From Tilletia caries (Eukaryota; Basidiomycota; Exobasidiomycetes; Tilletiales; Tilletiaceae), in contig JALUTQ010000046.1 of NCBI GenBank assembly GCA_032718865.1, positions 186,001-250,000 of the forward strand: a stretch of DNA of 64,000 nucleotides, in the 5' to 3' direction. Position numbers and translations under genes: made by a program. The stretch's first letter is position 1, and the number at the start of each line of letters is the position of its first letter. The notes below the pieces were generated by a model. That model saw nothing but the letters and a program-made list of their open reading frames with translations. It had not been told where the DNA came from and ran no database searches. This document shows positions 42,346 through 54,024 of this stretch, piece after piece.

Positions 42346-44717
42346 ATGTCCATACATTGGGATGCACTAACGCCAGATCAGCTCAACAAATTAGAGTGAG
42401 TTGACCGACCTACCTGTTCTATTTTGTAGCACCACTGATTCAGATTCTCATGGACGGATTTGACCTTGCTATCCAGCTACTTCTATGTATACAAGGTATG
42501 TCTCACGCTCATGCGCAGATGATTTTCTCCAGTTCCTGAGACTTTGTGCCCTATTTGATACTTCACAGTCAACCGCGTATGCCCTGCTCGGATGGTTCGC
42601 GTGGGAGTGAGTGCACAACAACGCAGCCAGGTCGCTCGCAAATTGAGGTGTACTCTTCTAAACAACTTCCTGTTCGTTGCTCTCCGTCATAGATACATCT
42701 TGACGCTCGGCTTCGAGATCGACGTTTTCAGACGAAAGCGTCCCTTCGGCTTACACCTCCTGCCATACTTCGTCACTCGCTATGGATGCCTAGCCACCCT
42801 AATACCCAACATCATGCTCATTCACTCCCGCTCAAAGATCGATTGCCAAGCTGCCGTCCTCGTCCTCGTCGTCATGGCCGCCACCTGCCAGATCTTCTCG
42901 CAAGTCATGTTCTCATTGCGAGCGCTCGCACTGTGGAACTATAACCGCATTGTTGCAACATGCCTTTTCGTCATTTGGATCCCACACGCAGCTCTGAGCT
43001 ACATGGCCGTCATCGGAATACAGACCAGTTGGGCCAGGGAGCCTCTCGGCGGCACTGGGTTCTGCGCCGTTTTGAGGTACTCTCAATTTGCGGTGCCAAG
43101 CTACGCTCTCCTGCTAGCTGTCGATATCATCGTCGGCATCTTCATCCTGGTTCGCCTCTTTTCGCTCCGGAAAACGACTCGATCAACCTTCACAGACATC
43201 CTGGTGAGTGCGCGAGCGAGCAAGACATATCACTCATCTTTGGCCCCCTTTTGGCTGACTGTCGAACACTCCATGACAGGCTCGAGATCTACTCTTGTAC
43301 CTTCTGTGCTGCGTGATTACATGCATCGCCGGCATTGTGGTCGTCCTCGCTGGGAACCCCTCCGTCGCCCTTCGCTCAATGTTCTACGTGGTCACAACTC
43401 AAGTTCACGCCGTCTTGTCTTGCCGCGCCTACGTGAGTATCGAACCGACTCGCCTCCTCTGGATCAGACCTCGACAAGCTTATGCTGACAGTGAGCTTCC
43501 TCTGAATTCTGAAGGTGAACACGAGTCGGTTAGCAGACGGGCTACCCGCGCACCTCCAACTTAGAGTCCACAACGACCACCTTGACCCGGACACGCTGCG
43601 CCGAATCGCTGGTCATCTGGGCATGCAAGCCGCGGACCCATCAACCTGCGATCGCATTGGGTCTCCGCCTCCGGAGGGTGATATGGAGCACAAGGAGCAA
43701 AGTCGGCAGAACCCTTGGAACACTCTCATTGATCGCCTCTATCGCTTCACATCCTGGAAAAGAGGCCGTTCAGATACAATTGAAAGCCAAAAAAGTTCCA
43801 GCCCATTCCAGTCGTCGTTCGACAAGCCTCATCAATCCCGTGCTGACCGAAGGCGAGGGCCCTCGACCGGTATCTCGCCTGTGTCAGTCGAGACCTTTTC
43901 CTCGACACCGCGACCGTTCGGAGACAGCAACCAAAAGGGAGGGCCGACGTACAGTCCAACAACATCAGTCCATTCCGACCGCCTTAAAGGCCAATCCTAT
44001 TTCCCATCCGCCGGTTCCAGTCCGAGCGTGGCAGGGCAGACCGAGAGCAGGCGCGAGTCTGTGCTCTCATTTGCTGGGACGCCTATGGCTTACACCACTT
44101 GCGGAGCCGTGGAACGTAGACCGGACAGCGGCAGGAGCGAACTCCTCGTGGTCATCCGCCAGTCCCACAGCAGCGAGATTGGCTCTGGTCTGACTACGTA
44201 TAGTCTGGCTTCGATGTCATCAAGCCCCAGCGACTCGGTGATCCTGCGTCACGTTGACCAACATGAGCAGGCTTCACGAGCGAGCGAACTTCGTCCGCCT
44301 TTCCGAGGGACCGGCACACGATGGAGCTACGGACGACGCGGATCGAACTCGAGCCGAGGCGGGATGTGGGACTCGAGCAATGAAGGCGGATCAGGTCCTG
44401 ACGCCGCAGTCCGGCGAACGTCATCCACCCACGATGGTCGGCCATCTTCGCAACTCGAGCGCAACAACTCTTCAGCAACAGTCTCTTACGGCTCGCACCA
44501 CAATTCGACCTCGCCACCACCACCACCGTCGTCGTCATCCCGGCCACTATCATCTTCAGCATCTTCACCGTCACTCGCCCCACTGCCGCCCATCCTTCGG
44601 GTGAAGACGACGGTGGTGAAGACTGAGGTGCGAGAGGACATCGACGACGATTACCCAAGTGTGCTGTCGGCCCCTCCATCGCAGGTCAGGAGCGAGAGAG
44701 AACAGAGGAGATCCTGA
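42346..44717 (+). CDS. Multi-pass membrane protein, DUF6533 type
   Basis: Six exons (42346-42395, 42477-42495, 42569-42606, 42693-43203, 43280-43432, 43515-44717) give 657 residues. The N-terminus reads LDYFYVYK, STAYALLGWFAWEYILTLGF, EIDVFRRK and FVTRYGCLATLIPNIMLI, matching the DUF6533 domain that opens many Basidiomycete seven-helix membrane proteins. Further hydrophobic segments: AAVLVLVVMAATCQIFSQVM, IVATCLFVIWIPHAALSYMA, YALLLAVDIIVGIFILVRLF, LLYLLCCVITCIAGIVVVLA and MFYVVTTQVHAVLSCRAY. The last 400 residues are a hydrophilic, Ser/Pro/Arg-rich cytoplasmic tail ending near DIDDDYPSVLSAPPSQVRSE. Two exons are only 19 and 38 bases. Function is unknown; a receptor-like role is sometimes suggested for the family but not shown here. 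Confidence 0.82.
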
Positions 44718-45327
44718 TTCGGAATGAGCCAGATGGTTTCTCTCTTCCCCCTCCTCTCCCTGTTACATACCCACCTTAGATCTCGAACGAAGGCCCTCAA
44801 TCAGAAACCACATGGCCCTTTCTGAAAGCAAGACCAACATCAGCAGCCAGCGTATGGGTCCTGATGCCTGATCCTGATGTCTGACTTTCCCAGAACGCGA
44901 GCGCTACCGACAAAGAGAACCCAAAGCCCAGATCGCAAGCTGGGAAGGCCGCGCTCACGACGTTTCTCACACCTCCGCGCCACTCGATACAAGTCACACT
45001 CCCTCAATCCACTCATCAGGCTCAGTCACAGGCAACGGGCAAAGGGGAAGGACGGAGATAAAAAAGGTACACCGAGTTGCTGATCAGAAAAGGAAAAAAG
45101 TGCGGATCCACAACATAGGATGGGAGGGTAAAAAAGGAGACACAGGTTCGGGGTAGCAAGATCGTGGGGGGACGTGTAAGGAAAGGAGACGGGGGTGGCG
45201 AGGGAGAGTAGATGGGCCGCTATAGGATTGATTTTTTTTTGGGCATTTCAGAACGCAACCCCCGGTGAGACCCCTTGGTCGTCAAAAACAAGTTAAGGCA
45301 TGCAGATGATGGGTAGGCAAAGACGCT
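44718..45327. other. Convergent 3' intergenic region
   Basis: About 610 bases between two convergent genes. It contains a purine-rich stretch (about 45090-45230) ending in a T-run at 45232. No gene is recognised. Confidence 0.4.
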
Positions 45328-47289
45328 TCAAAGCTTCTGGTTGTCGGGCATGAAGCGGAGTGCCTGGCGGATACCAAGGTCGGCAAGGACCTCCTCCGAA
45401 CCACCGAGGACGGCGTCAAACTTGTAGGTGCGGTGGAACTCCTCAACGTACTTGCCCATGCCGGTCTTGGTAACACCACGGCCACCGAACATTTGGACGG
45501 CGGCGTCGGCAACCTCGTGCGACACACGTGTGGACCACGACTTGAGGAGCGCGACCTGGCCGGCGAGGTAAGTCGACTGCTGGTCGTAGGACATGTTGCA
45601 CATCTGGTAGGTGACGTTCTCCAGCCACGATTGGGCGGCCTCGCACTGGGAGATGAGCGATGCGAGCTTGTGACGGATGACGGCCTGGGTGGTCAAGGGC
45701 TTGCCGAACACCTTACGCTGGTGGATCCAGAGCATGCACTGCTCGCAAACGGCACGCGACGAGCGGATGGTGGCACAGCACATGACCCAACGCTCGTGGT
45801 TGAAGTTGGAGAGCTGGGTGGCAACAAAATTATCGCGTCAGCCGCGTGATTTCCGAGTCAAAATGGACGCGAAAAGGGCGATTTCGCGTGCATGGAAGGC
45901 GCGTTGCATCAACTCACAATGACCGGGATACCGAGACCGTCCTCACCGACGAGGTAACGGGTGGGAACCTTGACGTTGTCGTAGGTGACGTAAGCAGTAC
46001 CGGCAGTGGTGGAGTAGGAAGTGCGGATCTGCTTGGTCTCAACGCCACCGAGCGAACGGGGAATGCAGAAGACGGCGAAACCGTCGTCAGTCTTGACACC
46101 GGTGGTGAAGTAGTCGGCGAACATTCCGTTGGTGATCCACTTCTTGGTACCGTTGACAATGTAGTGGGATCCGTCCTCAGACTTCTGGGCAAAGGTGCGC
46201 ATGCCCATGACGTCGGAACCAGCGAAAGCCTCTGAGATGGCGAGACAGATGAACTTCTCACCAGCCAAGCAGGGCTCGATGATCTCCTTCTTGAGGTCCT
46301 CGGAGCCGAAGTTCATGATCGGGGGGAGACCAATGACCATACCACCCTGCATTCCGTCACCGAAACCACGAGCACCGCAGCGAGTGATCTCTTGAGTCAT
46401 CTGAAGGTGTGTTGGGATTGCGATAAGGCGCATTAAGTCAGCCAACGCCTCGGAAAAAAGGGGAAATCGCGTGTGGCGAATGGAGTGGCAATGCTGCAAG
46501 TACTCACGATGAGCTCGTGGAAGTAGTCCATCTCCTCGGGCTGGATGCCAGCGAAGAGCTTGCGGCCAGCAAGGTGCTTGCCGGGGCCCATGCGCATAGC
46601 GTTGATACCGTTGGAACCCATGAGCTTGATCAGCTCGACGGGAGGACGCTTGCCGTTCTCCTCGCACCGCTGGGCAATCTCGTGAATCTCGGAATCGACG
46701 AAAATGCGCATCTCGCGTTGGAGGCGACGGTGAGACTCCTTGTAGTAAGGGGAGTAGTAGTTGTCGGTCAACCAAGTGGGCTCGGCGTAAGGAACCTTGG
46801 AGGTGGAGCCGAGCTCGAGGGGCTGTAGGTGGAACGCGAATCGTCAGCATTTCAGGTTTCACGCACATCAAACATTAGATAAGGATTGAGACTGACCTTG
46901 AGCTTCTCATCCTCGCCCTCGATGGATCCGACCTTGAGCTTCTGGTAAGCGGGCTTGAGAAGAACCTCGTGACGGTGGAGACCGCTGTATCAGCACAGGT
47001 GGCAAAGGAGGAGAAAGCATGAGAGAAGAGTAAGCACTAAGTTTGAGAAGCGTTGGAAGAGTGGCGTGCTGAGCTGAGACGTGACTTACAAGAAGGCCTC
47101 GGTGGCATCCTGGCCAGCAACCTCCTCGTCGAGGAGGACGGCCTCTCCACCGGGGTGGAGGGCTGCGAACTTGGAGACGTTGTAGACCTGAGCGTCGATG
47201 ATGATCCAGAGGTCACCGGCCTTGTTGTGCTTTGCGACCTCGTCGCGGTTGATGGTCTTGAGAGCCTGGGGGGCAGAGCTGGCGGCCAT
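45328..47289 (-). CDS. Cytochrome b5 / acyl-CoA dehydrogenase fusion protein
   Basis: A flavin acyl-CoA dehydrogenase with an N-terminal heme-binding cytochrome b5 domain, a fusion found in fungi. Five exons (47090-47289, 46897-46984, 46508-46822, 45918-46400, 45328-45813) encode 523 residues. Residues 10-75: INRDEVAKHNKAGDLWIIID, VYNVSKFAALHPGGEAVL (HPGG heme ligand) and DATEAFFGLHRHEVL (second His). The dehydrogenase part has an N-terminal helical domain (YYKESHRRLQREMRIFVDSE), CLAISEAFAGSDVMGMRTFA, GTKKWITNGMFADYF, FNHERWVMCCATIRSSRAVC, VADAAVQMFGGRGVTKTGMG and a C-terminal VLGGSEEVLADLGIRQALRF. No obvious mitochondrial or peroxisomal signal is present. The substrate cannot be read from sequence; the b5 domain suggests electron transfer linked to acyl-CoA oxidation or desaturation. 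Confidence 0.9.
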
Positions 47290-48065
47290 GGTGAGGGAGT
47301 GTGGTGGGTGAGGGGGTGGATGGGTGTGTGGGATGGGAAAGGGAAATAGGCCAAGTGATCAACACTGGGCTTCTTATTGGGGGAACGGGGGTGTGTGCGA
47401 AGAGGGAAGGGGAGGGAATGGGAATGGGTGATGGTGAGAGGGGAGAGGAAAGGGAAGGGAAGGGAAGTCAGCGTGTGCGGGGGAAGAACTCGGCGGACCA
47501 TAAAAGGATGTGCGAAAACACACTTAAGGATTACAAACCCACAGCCATTACAAATAGCCCACCTCAAGCGGGGAATCAGTTGCAGGTTGTAACCGTCGGA
47601 TATGCTCAGCAATCACAGCCAACCAGCCAGCTGCCCTTGATCATATGTAACTCTCCGGTGGGGAAAACCGCCGCTCGCGTGGCATCTCCAACTGAGACTC
47701 TCTCACGCCCTAAGCGGGCCACGCGACCTGGTCAACGCAAAGATGAGCGAGAAGCAGTCCGTTCGAGGTTCTGTCCAATCAGAAGCGCAGCTTGACATTT
47801 TACACTCCGCAGCGCTCTCTTTCTTCTGACAAATATTAAAGTTCTCATCCCTTGGCCCAGCGTCCTGCGTCCCCGGTCCCAGTGCCCGGTGCTCGGCTCG
47901 CGCGGCGACCGAGCTACTGTAAAGTGTAATGCATGTGATAACAGCCATGCTGGCGGGCGGCGGGCTCGATGCAACCGGTTAGAGGTCCAAGCTCTCTCGG
48001 CCGAGAGAGGGATCGGGCGAGGAACAACACGTAACGGGACTCGGTCAAAAAAGTCGAACCACATC
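47290..48065 (-). promoter_or_regulatory. Upstream region of the b5/acyl-CoA dehydrogenase gene
   Basis: The 200 bases next to the start are strongly G-rich on the plus strand (GGGTGAGGGGGTGG, GGGGAGAGG, AAGGGAAGGGAAGGGAAG), so the minus-strand leader is C/T-rich. The rest is ordinary intergenic sequence, ending at the 10-bp target duplication of the Mutator-like element. Confidence 0.4.
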
Positions 48066-48615
48066 TGCGAAAGCCTAGTCTGGTCACACCAGACCGCGCT
48101 GTGCGCGGTCTGGCTCCACTCGACGAAATTTGAGTGACACCTCCCGCAAAATTTTCCTTTTGCATCCAACCAACGCACACTTCCATGCCTCACAGCACCT
48201 TTACTCATCAACCAATGTCAGAACAAAGTCATCGGCCTTGTGAGGGTTACACCCAAAGTACACAGTCCAGGTGTTGTTTTGGTATTCTGGCACTTCCCAT
48301 GGTCGTAGCTGACGCTTCTGTCAACCGCATTTCTGGTCTCTTCCTTCATCTGCTACCTCAGCCCTATTTTTCCACTCCTCTGCATAGCAACAGCCTTGCT
48401 CAGTCAGTCGAAGGGAGTTTTGAGTGAGTGAGGGCCCGTGCGCGAGCCCTCTGGAAGCACGAGATGGGCGACGAAATGAGGTAGACAACTTTGGCTCTGA
48501 GTGAGGGAGGTGCCCAATGAAATCGAGTCGAGTGGTGCCAGACCGTCATCACGGGATCTTGTGTCCTCTCATCACGTGCGTCGACGGTCTGGTGTGACCA
48601 GACTATGCGAAAGCC
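48066..48615. mobile_element. Mutator-like MITE with 10-bp target duplication
   Basis: The element is 48076-48605 (530 bp). Both ends read TAGTCTGGTCACACCAGACC plus G inwards; a second matched block lies further in (GGTCTGGCTCCACTCGAC at about 48108 versus the inverse of GTCGAGTGGTGCCAGACC at about 48530), so the inverted repeats are long and imperfect. Directly outside stand perfect copies of TGCGAAAGCC (48066-48075 and 48606-48615). A 9-10 bp duplication is the mark of Mutator/MULE transposases. Each end is itself a hairpin (GTCTGGT-CAC-ACCAGAC). No coding capacity. It lies about 170 bases before the GPX start codon. Confidence 0.88.
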
Positions 48616-48772
48616 TGTGCACTGAGTCGATGTTGGTGATGGCCGGCGGAGGCCGTAGAACATATATATCCTCGTGATCCACCGTCCCGCACTCCTGCCA
48701 CCCTCGACCACATCGAATTTCTCTCCCAGCCAGGTCTTCCTTATCCCCCGCGCATAACCGCCCTCAACTACA
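48616..48772 (+). promoter_or_regulatory. Core promoter and leader of GPX
   Basis: ACATATATATCC (about 48660-48671) is a TATA-like element about 105 bases before the ATG. The following leader is C/T-rich. The Mutator-like element ends just upstream, so upstream control sites may have been displaced or supplied by it. Confidence 0.5.
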
Positions 48773-49943
48773 ATGGTGACTTTCTACGACCTCAAGGCCG
48801 AGCGCCCCGGCAACCGTACCTTCTCCTTCGCCGACGAGGCCAAGGGCAAGGTCGTCCTCGTCGTTAACACGGCCAGTCACTGCGGTTTCACCCCGCAGCT
48901 CGAGGGTCTCGAGGCTCTCCACAAGCAGTACAAGGACCAGGGTCTCCTCGTCGTCGGATTGTGAGTCCACGCGCTACGCTCAATTACTTGGCCAAAGAAG
49001 TCACTGACGAACTTGGTCTTCTTATCACAGCCCCTCCAACGAATTCGGTCGCCAAACACCCGGCGACGATGAGGTGAGCTCACTCTGCCTCAGCGCTGAG
49101 CACTGCGCTCTACCTATGTCCTCTACTGACGCGCATATATCTACGTAATTCTTCAGAAATTCGGAGAGTTCTGTCAGGTCGTGAGTAAACCTTCCAAAAG
49201 CAGGTATCTTGGGAACGGGCGAGTTGCGCAGCGCACATGAGGAAGAAGGCTCGGGACTTTACGCGCATACATGCGTGCGCGTGGCCGCGTGCACGCGTGC
49301 TCTTAGCTCAAACCACAAAAAATGCTGACTTTTGCATCTACCTTCACCTCGCGCGTAACTGTAGAACTACGGCGTCTCCTTCCCCAGTGAGTACAGCGCA
49401 GTCTCACCTCAAAGTATCGGCTATATGCTATGCGGCAGTGTTGTTGACGCGTACTCTTCTCTCCCGAACAGTGATGGCAAAGAGCAACGTCAACGGAGGC
49501 CAGGCAAACGAGACCTTCAAGTACCTCAAGTCGCAGAAGAAGAACATGTTCGGTGTCGTACGTAATTTCTCTTTATTCTTCGCTTTTGTCCCCTTCACCC
49601 AGTACACTGGCTGATCTTCCTTCTCCACCACTCAGGGAACGATCGTTTGGAACTTCAGCAAGTTCCTTATCGACCGGTACGTGTTCCCATCTCTCACTTC
49701 CAACATCCATTCCGCAGCATTGCTCACTCATTTCATATTCACATCCCCTTTTGTTCCCCGCCCTTGCTTAATCGCGTCATATGTGTGTGTGTATCCCACA
49801 GCGACGGTAAGGTTATCGACCGGTACAGCCCCAAGACAGAGCCCAAGGCCATCGAGGCCAAGATCAAGGAGCTCCTCGCTCAGGGCGGCCAGCCCACCGC
49901 CACTGCTTCCGCCGCGGCCCCCATCCCAGCTTCGACCCTCTGA
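48773..49943 (+). CDS. GPX: Glutathione peroxidase-like thiol peroxidase
   Basis: Reduces hydrogen and lipid peroxides, in fungi usually with thioredoxin as donor. Seven exons join to [37 protein letters not shown] (peroxidatic Cys37), [15 protein letters not shown] (conserved Gln), KFGEFCQV (resolving Cys), [40 protein letters not shown] (conserved Trp-Asn) and [15 protein letters not shown]. All catalytic-tetrad positions expected in Cys-type GPX are present, and Cys replaces selenocysteine. The short Ala/Pro tail ([17 protein letters not shown]) is outside the fold. No targeting signal is apparent, so it is probably cytosolic. Introns are 60-200 nt, the longest between FCQV and NYGV. Confidence 0.93.
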
Positions 49944-50270
49944 AGCGTGCCTTCTCCCTTCCCCCTTTTTTGCGCCCATTCTCCTTGTCCGGAAGTGGTC
50001 AACGTACGCGATAGCGTACCACCTGGAACGATACCCTTTCTGTCCCTTCACCCCCATCCTTTGAGTGTGACTTTCCTTGTTTCTCTCTTGGCTTTTATTC
50101 CCCCCCTTCTCAGTACCCATTCGCATCAAGCCGCAATACACGTCGGATCTAGGTCCACACAACATCCACATGCCAAATGCCAGTCCCCTTCTCACTTATT
50201 GCCATTACGATTTAGACCTGCCACGGCTTCCGGGACCTGTCCCTGAGCCGCCTCCTTCTCCTGACGCGTC
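49944..50270. other. Convergent 3' intergenic region
   Basis: 327 bases between the GPX and ING stops. Pyrimidine-rich, no gene recognised. Confidence 0.4.
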
Positions 50271-53049
50271 TCAGGACACGGTGTTCCCTCCTACAGGCAC
50301 GCCAGTAGGTCGAAGACGCGCATTCGCAGGGACGCCCCTCCCTGGGCCCTTGTAACTGGGCTTGCAGAACAAACAGTACCACTTGCCTGGCGGTTTCTTG
50401 TGCTCGGGCAGACCGACGCATTTGTAGTGGCACTTTCGACGAAGGATAAAGGAACGGATCGAAATTGAGGGGCAGAACCGGTCAGTCCTCCTGTCAATCT
50501 GGCAATGGCTGGGCGGGAGACTCGGAATCAAGCTCACCCATTGCAGCGGACAGTTGTCGCCGTCGCACGCGATCATCTGTAAAATAGGGGACGTAAAAGG
50601 GCGAAGAGAATGGTCAGCATGTCCAAGCGTAAGTGATAGACGCCAAGCAGAGGGATTACGCATACGTACGAATCCATCCGAATAGTCGTCGCAGTAGCAA
50701 TACTTCTCTTCGTCCCCGGGAGCATCTTCGTCGCCATCTGCGTCTTCGTCACCCAGTTCTTCCGCCTGTGCCCCCTCGCCGCCATCACCTTCCTCCGGAT
50801 CTGTCTGGCTCGCCTTGGTCAGCACGCCATCATCACCGGCTGGACCTTTCCCTTTGCCCTTGTCGGCCTTCCTCCGGCTCTGCCTCGAACCTACTGAAGC
50901 ATCCTCAGGACCGCCGCCGCCTTCGCCGCTCCGAGAAGAACCATTCGATCGACTGGAGCCCGCTTTTGGGCCCGCACCGACCCCACGAACATCCGTCCCC
51001 GTCCCCGCCCCGGTCCCTGACACCGACGCCCGTTGCTTGTCTTTCCGATTGAACCCCCCACCCGACATAGACTCCAGCGCGTAATCCGCAGGAGGGGAGA
51101 AGATCGAAGGACCCGCTTGGCTCGGACGATCGCTCGCCTTTCTGCTGTTGCTGTTGTTGTTCTCCGGTCGTGAGTTGGCGGAGGGCCGACGGAGGACGAC
51201 GACCCTGCCGCGCGGCGGTTCGTCCCCCTTCGAAGGCCCCTCTGTGCCATTCCCTAAACCAGGCCGTCCTGATCGTCTCGACTCCCCGCGTTTCTCGGCC
51301 ATGGAGCGTGAACCAGACGCAGAACTCTCCCCCTCCGGTCCTGCATTTCCCACGTACTCTCTTTCTCCGCCTCGAGAGGTCTCAGCCAGGTCCGTCCCCG
51401 TAGCCGGCACACTCCCCACCCCCTCATTCTGCGCCAACGTCAAAGCGCCCTGCGCCTCCCTCGCCCCGCGACTCTCCTCCGTCCCCGTTCTCAGCCCAAG
51501 CGCAAGCCCAACCTCGCTCCTCGTCAAGTCGGCGTCGAGACGGAGGACAAGTCGATCGACGAGCTCGCAGGCCGTCCGGGCCAACTCGACTTTCTCGTCC
51601 GCGGCTCGTTTGGCTTCGTGCGTGGCACTGGCCGCTGCGTTGAGTAGGGCGAGTCGGTGTTGGAGACCCGTTAGCATCGCTAGTGGCGGGCCTTGTTGCT
51701 TTTGTGCTGGAGTACGTTCGAGAGGTGCGGTCGAGAGAGAAGGGCCGGGATGAGAAGGAGCTACGCCGTCTTTTCCCTCTGCAGCATTGAACAGATCATC
51801 TGCCGATGTGTCCATCTTCTCCTTCCCCTTCGCTGATTTCGAGAGTGATACAGGCTCCGCTTCAATGGCTATTTGAGACGATGGACCTGCGGTCGCAGTA
51901 AGCGGATTGGGCGAGGCAACGCCCTGTTGGTCGTCCTGCGACTTGGCAGCGTAGTAGTTGACCCATACCTGGAGATCTCGCCGCGCCTTGAAGTACGCCT
52001 GGGAGAACTTTCGAGTTTTCTCCAGTCGGTCTGTAGCTCGAAAGAAAGAGGTCAGAGACGTTTGCAGCGCGTCAGAACACACCGCAAAGCGCACTCACTT
52101 TGCACTTTGCCTTCTGTTTCGCGCATGAGCGTGAAGCAGCGAGTCAGCTCTAAAGGCAATTGCTCGACGACTTTGAAAATGAAAAGAATAGGAGTGCCCT
52201 CAGGATGTTAACTCTTCGATCAGATCTAGATATATGGAAGCCCAAGGCAGACTCACTCTCGTAGTACTCCTCTGTCCATCGACTGGCCATTTCCCGCGCC
52301 TCCTGTTCCGCAGTCTCCTCGTCCTTCGCCTTCTCGTCCTTTGCCGGCTGCTCTCCGTTAGCGGAACTTTCACCCGCCGGTCCCTCGGGTTCGTCTTCTT
52401 CAGGCTCAGGCTCAGTCTCTGAGCTGGCCGACCCGCTAGCTTCCGCCTCCTCCTCCGATGATGAAGCCTCCAGCGCGGCTAATGCCCTCCGATTCGCCTC
52501 TGCAGCAGCGGAAGCGCGGGCAGAGCGTGATGCTGATGCGCGCCCGTTGGAAGGGCGCGACGGCCTCTTCTCAGCGGCGGCGGCGGCCGCTGCCGCCTTG
52601 TCCTGTGAGGACGTAGGTGGATTTGCCGAGGAAGAGGTAAGAACTGCCGAGCTTGATAAGGCAATCCCAGCGAAGTGAGCGTGACCCGGGAGAGGATTTT
52701 TCCTAGGCCGACCTCGACCTCTCTTGAAGGGCGGAGGGGCGGCCAGTCCATTCACATCTTGCCGAAGGGCAGGCCGTGTTGCATTGCCCGGGACAGCCTT
52801 CCCAAGGCCCGCGCTCGATGATGCAGCGGCCGGACCGACAGCAGCAGGAGCCGGAGGAACAGGAGCAGCAGCAGCGGCGGCGCCGTCCACCTGTGAGCTC
52901 CCCTCGCCGTCATTGTCGCTCTCCGTCTCACTGCGTCGTCTGCGCAGAGGCGACCTGCCCGGGGAGGACGTGGAGAATTGGAGGCCGAGTCCAACACCAT
53001 TTGGGGAGCGTGAGCCGCGCATCGTCTGGGTCGAGCTGGCGCTGTTCAT
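50271..53049 (-). CDS. ING-family PHD-finger chromatin protein
   Basis: A subunit of histone acetyltransferase or deacetylase complexes that reads H3K4 methylation. Five exons (52257-53049, 52099-52170, 50670-52030, 50538-50576, 50271-50432) encode 808 residues. N-terminal 250 residues: low complexity with an AT-hook (KRGRGRPRKNP) and acidic Ser/Glu stretches. Then the ING domain, spliced as YYEIVEQLPLELTRCFTLMR and RLEKTRKFSQAYFKARRDLQ. A helical segment (HEAKRAADEKVELARTACEL) and a long Ser/Gly-rich linker with KADKGKGKG follow. The C-terminal PHD finger reads KYCYCDDYSDGF, MIACDGDNCPLQW, CHYKCVGL and PGKWYCLFCKPSYKGPGRG, with all zinc ligands. Yeast relatives (Yng1, Yng2, Pho23) are 220-330 residues, so this one is greatly extended; I cannot say which paralogue it is. 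Confidence 0.9.
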
Positions 53050-53493
53050 GGTGCACGCTCCGTCCGCGCGTCTCCTTTAGCGTCTCGGGGCCTCGTTCGT
53101 ATCGTATCTGTACTTCGTGGATCAGTTGGTGGTTGCTCTTCAAGATTTCCAGCGTACTCCGCGTCGACCCTGGGCACCTTCGCGTCTCGACGCGTTTCGC
53201 GTCCCAAAGCTGAGCGCGTTTCAACTGACTATACCAAATCTCATCATCACGTCTGCTCTGACAAGGGAAAGCCAGTCCAGGTCGGTGCAGGATAAGTATG
53301 AGAAACAAGTGTGTGTTGCTGTGGACTAGTGGTACATGGAGAGTGAAAGGCATACGCGATTCATAAAGGAGGTACAAGCAGGAAAGAGGTAGGAGCCTGC
53401 TGTCGAGACCCATCGTCCCGCATTGGACGGGCGAGTCGAGAGGAAGCCTGAAGCTGATGAGAAGTAAAGACGAGGTTGGAAAGGCCCGCGCGT
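53050..53493. other. Intergenic region between ING gene start and H2B stop
   Basis: About 440 bases: promoter of the ING-type gene and 3' flank of H2B (both minus strand). No repeat or RNA recognised. Confidence 0.4.
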
Positions 53494-54024
53494 TTACTTG
53501 CTCGATGAGTACTTGGTGACCGACTTGGTACCTTCGGAGATGGCGTGCTTGGAAAGTTCACCGGGGAGGATCAGCCGGACGGCCGTTTGGATCTCGCGGG
53601 CAGAGATGGTCGACTTCTTGTTGTAGGATGCAAGCTTGGAGGCCTCGGAGGCGATGCGCTCGAAGATGTCCTGGACAAAGGAGTTGAGGATGGCCATGGC
53701 CTTGTTTGAGATACCAGTGTCGGGGTGCACCTGCTTGAGGACACGGTAGATGTAGGTGGAGCTGGAGGGAAGGGAACGAAGGTGAAAGGTAGAAGAGGGT
53801 CAGAGATGCTGCTTTGCGCTGGAGGAAGAAGGGAAGCGCGTCCGTGATACTCACTAAGTCTCCTTGCGGACCTTCCTGGCCTTCTTCTTGTCGCCAGACT
53901 TAGCGGGGGCCTTGGAGGGGGCCTTCTTGGCGGCCTCGACGGGGGCCTTGCCAGCGGAAGAGGAGGGAGTCTTGCCGCCAGTCGAGGCAGGGGCCTTACC
54001 ACCGGTGGATGACTTGGGAGGCAT
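53494..54024 (-). CDS. HTB1: Histone H2B
   Basis: Core nucleosome histone. Two exons (53855-54024 and 53494-53761) encode 145 residues. The N-terminal tail is Lys/Ala/Ser-rich ([17 protein letters not shown]...[10 protein letters not shown]). The histone fold reads [60 protein letters not shown] and [20 protein letters not shown], ending SVTKYSSSK, with the conserved C-terminal ubiquitination region. The intron (53762-53854) splits the Tyr codon before STYIYR. ACGCGT boxes lie upstream at 54182, 54198 and 54261. H2A is about 3.3 kb away on the other strand, with the phosphatase gene between. Confidence 0.96.

Noticed and set aside
47290..47480. A G-quadruplex regulatory element
   Set aside because: The G-rich tract has a few GGG runs, but it is simply the complement of a C/T-rich leader as seen before many genes here; no specific support.
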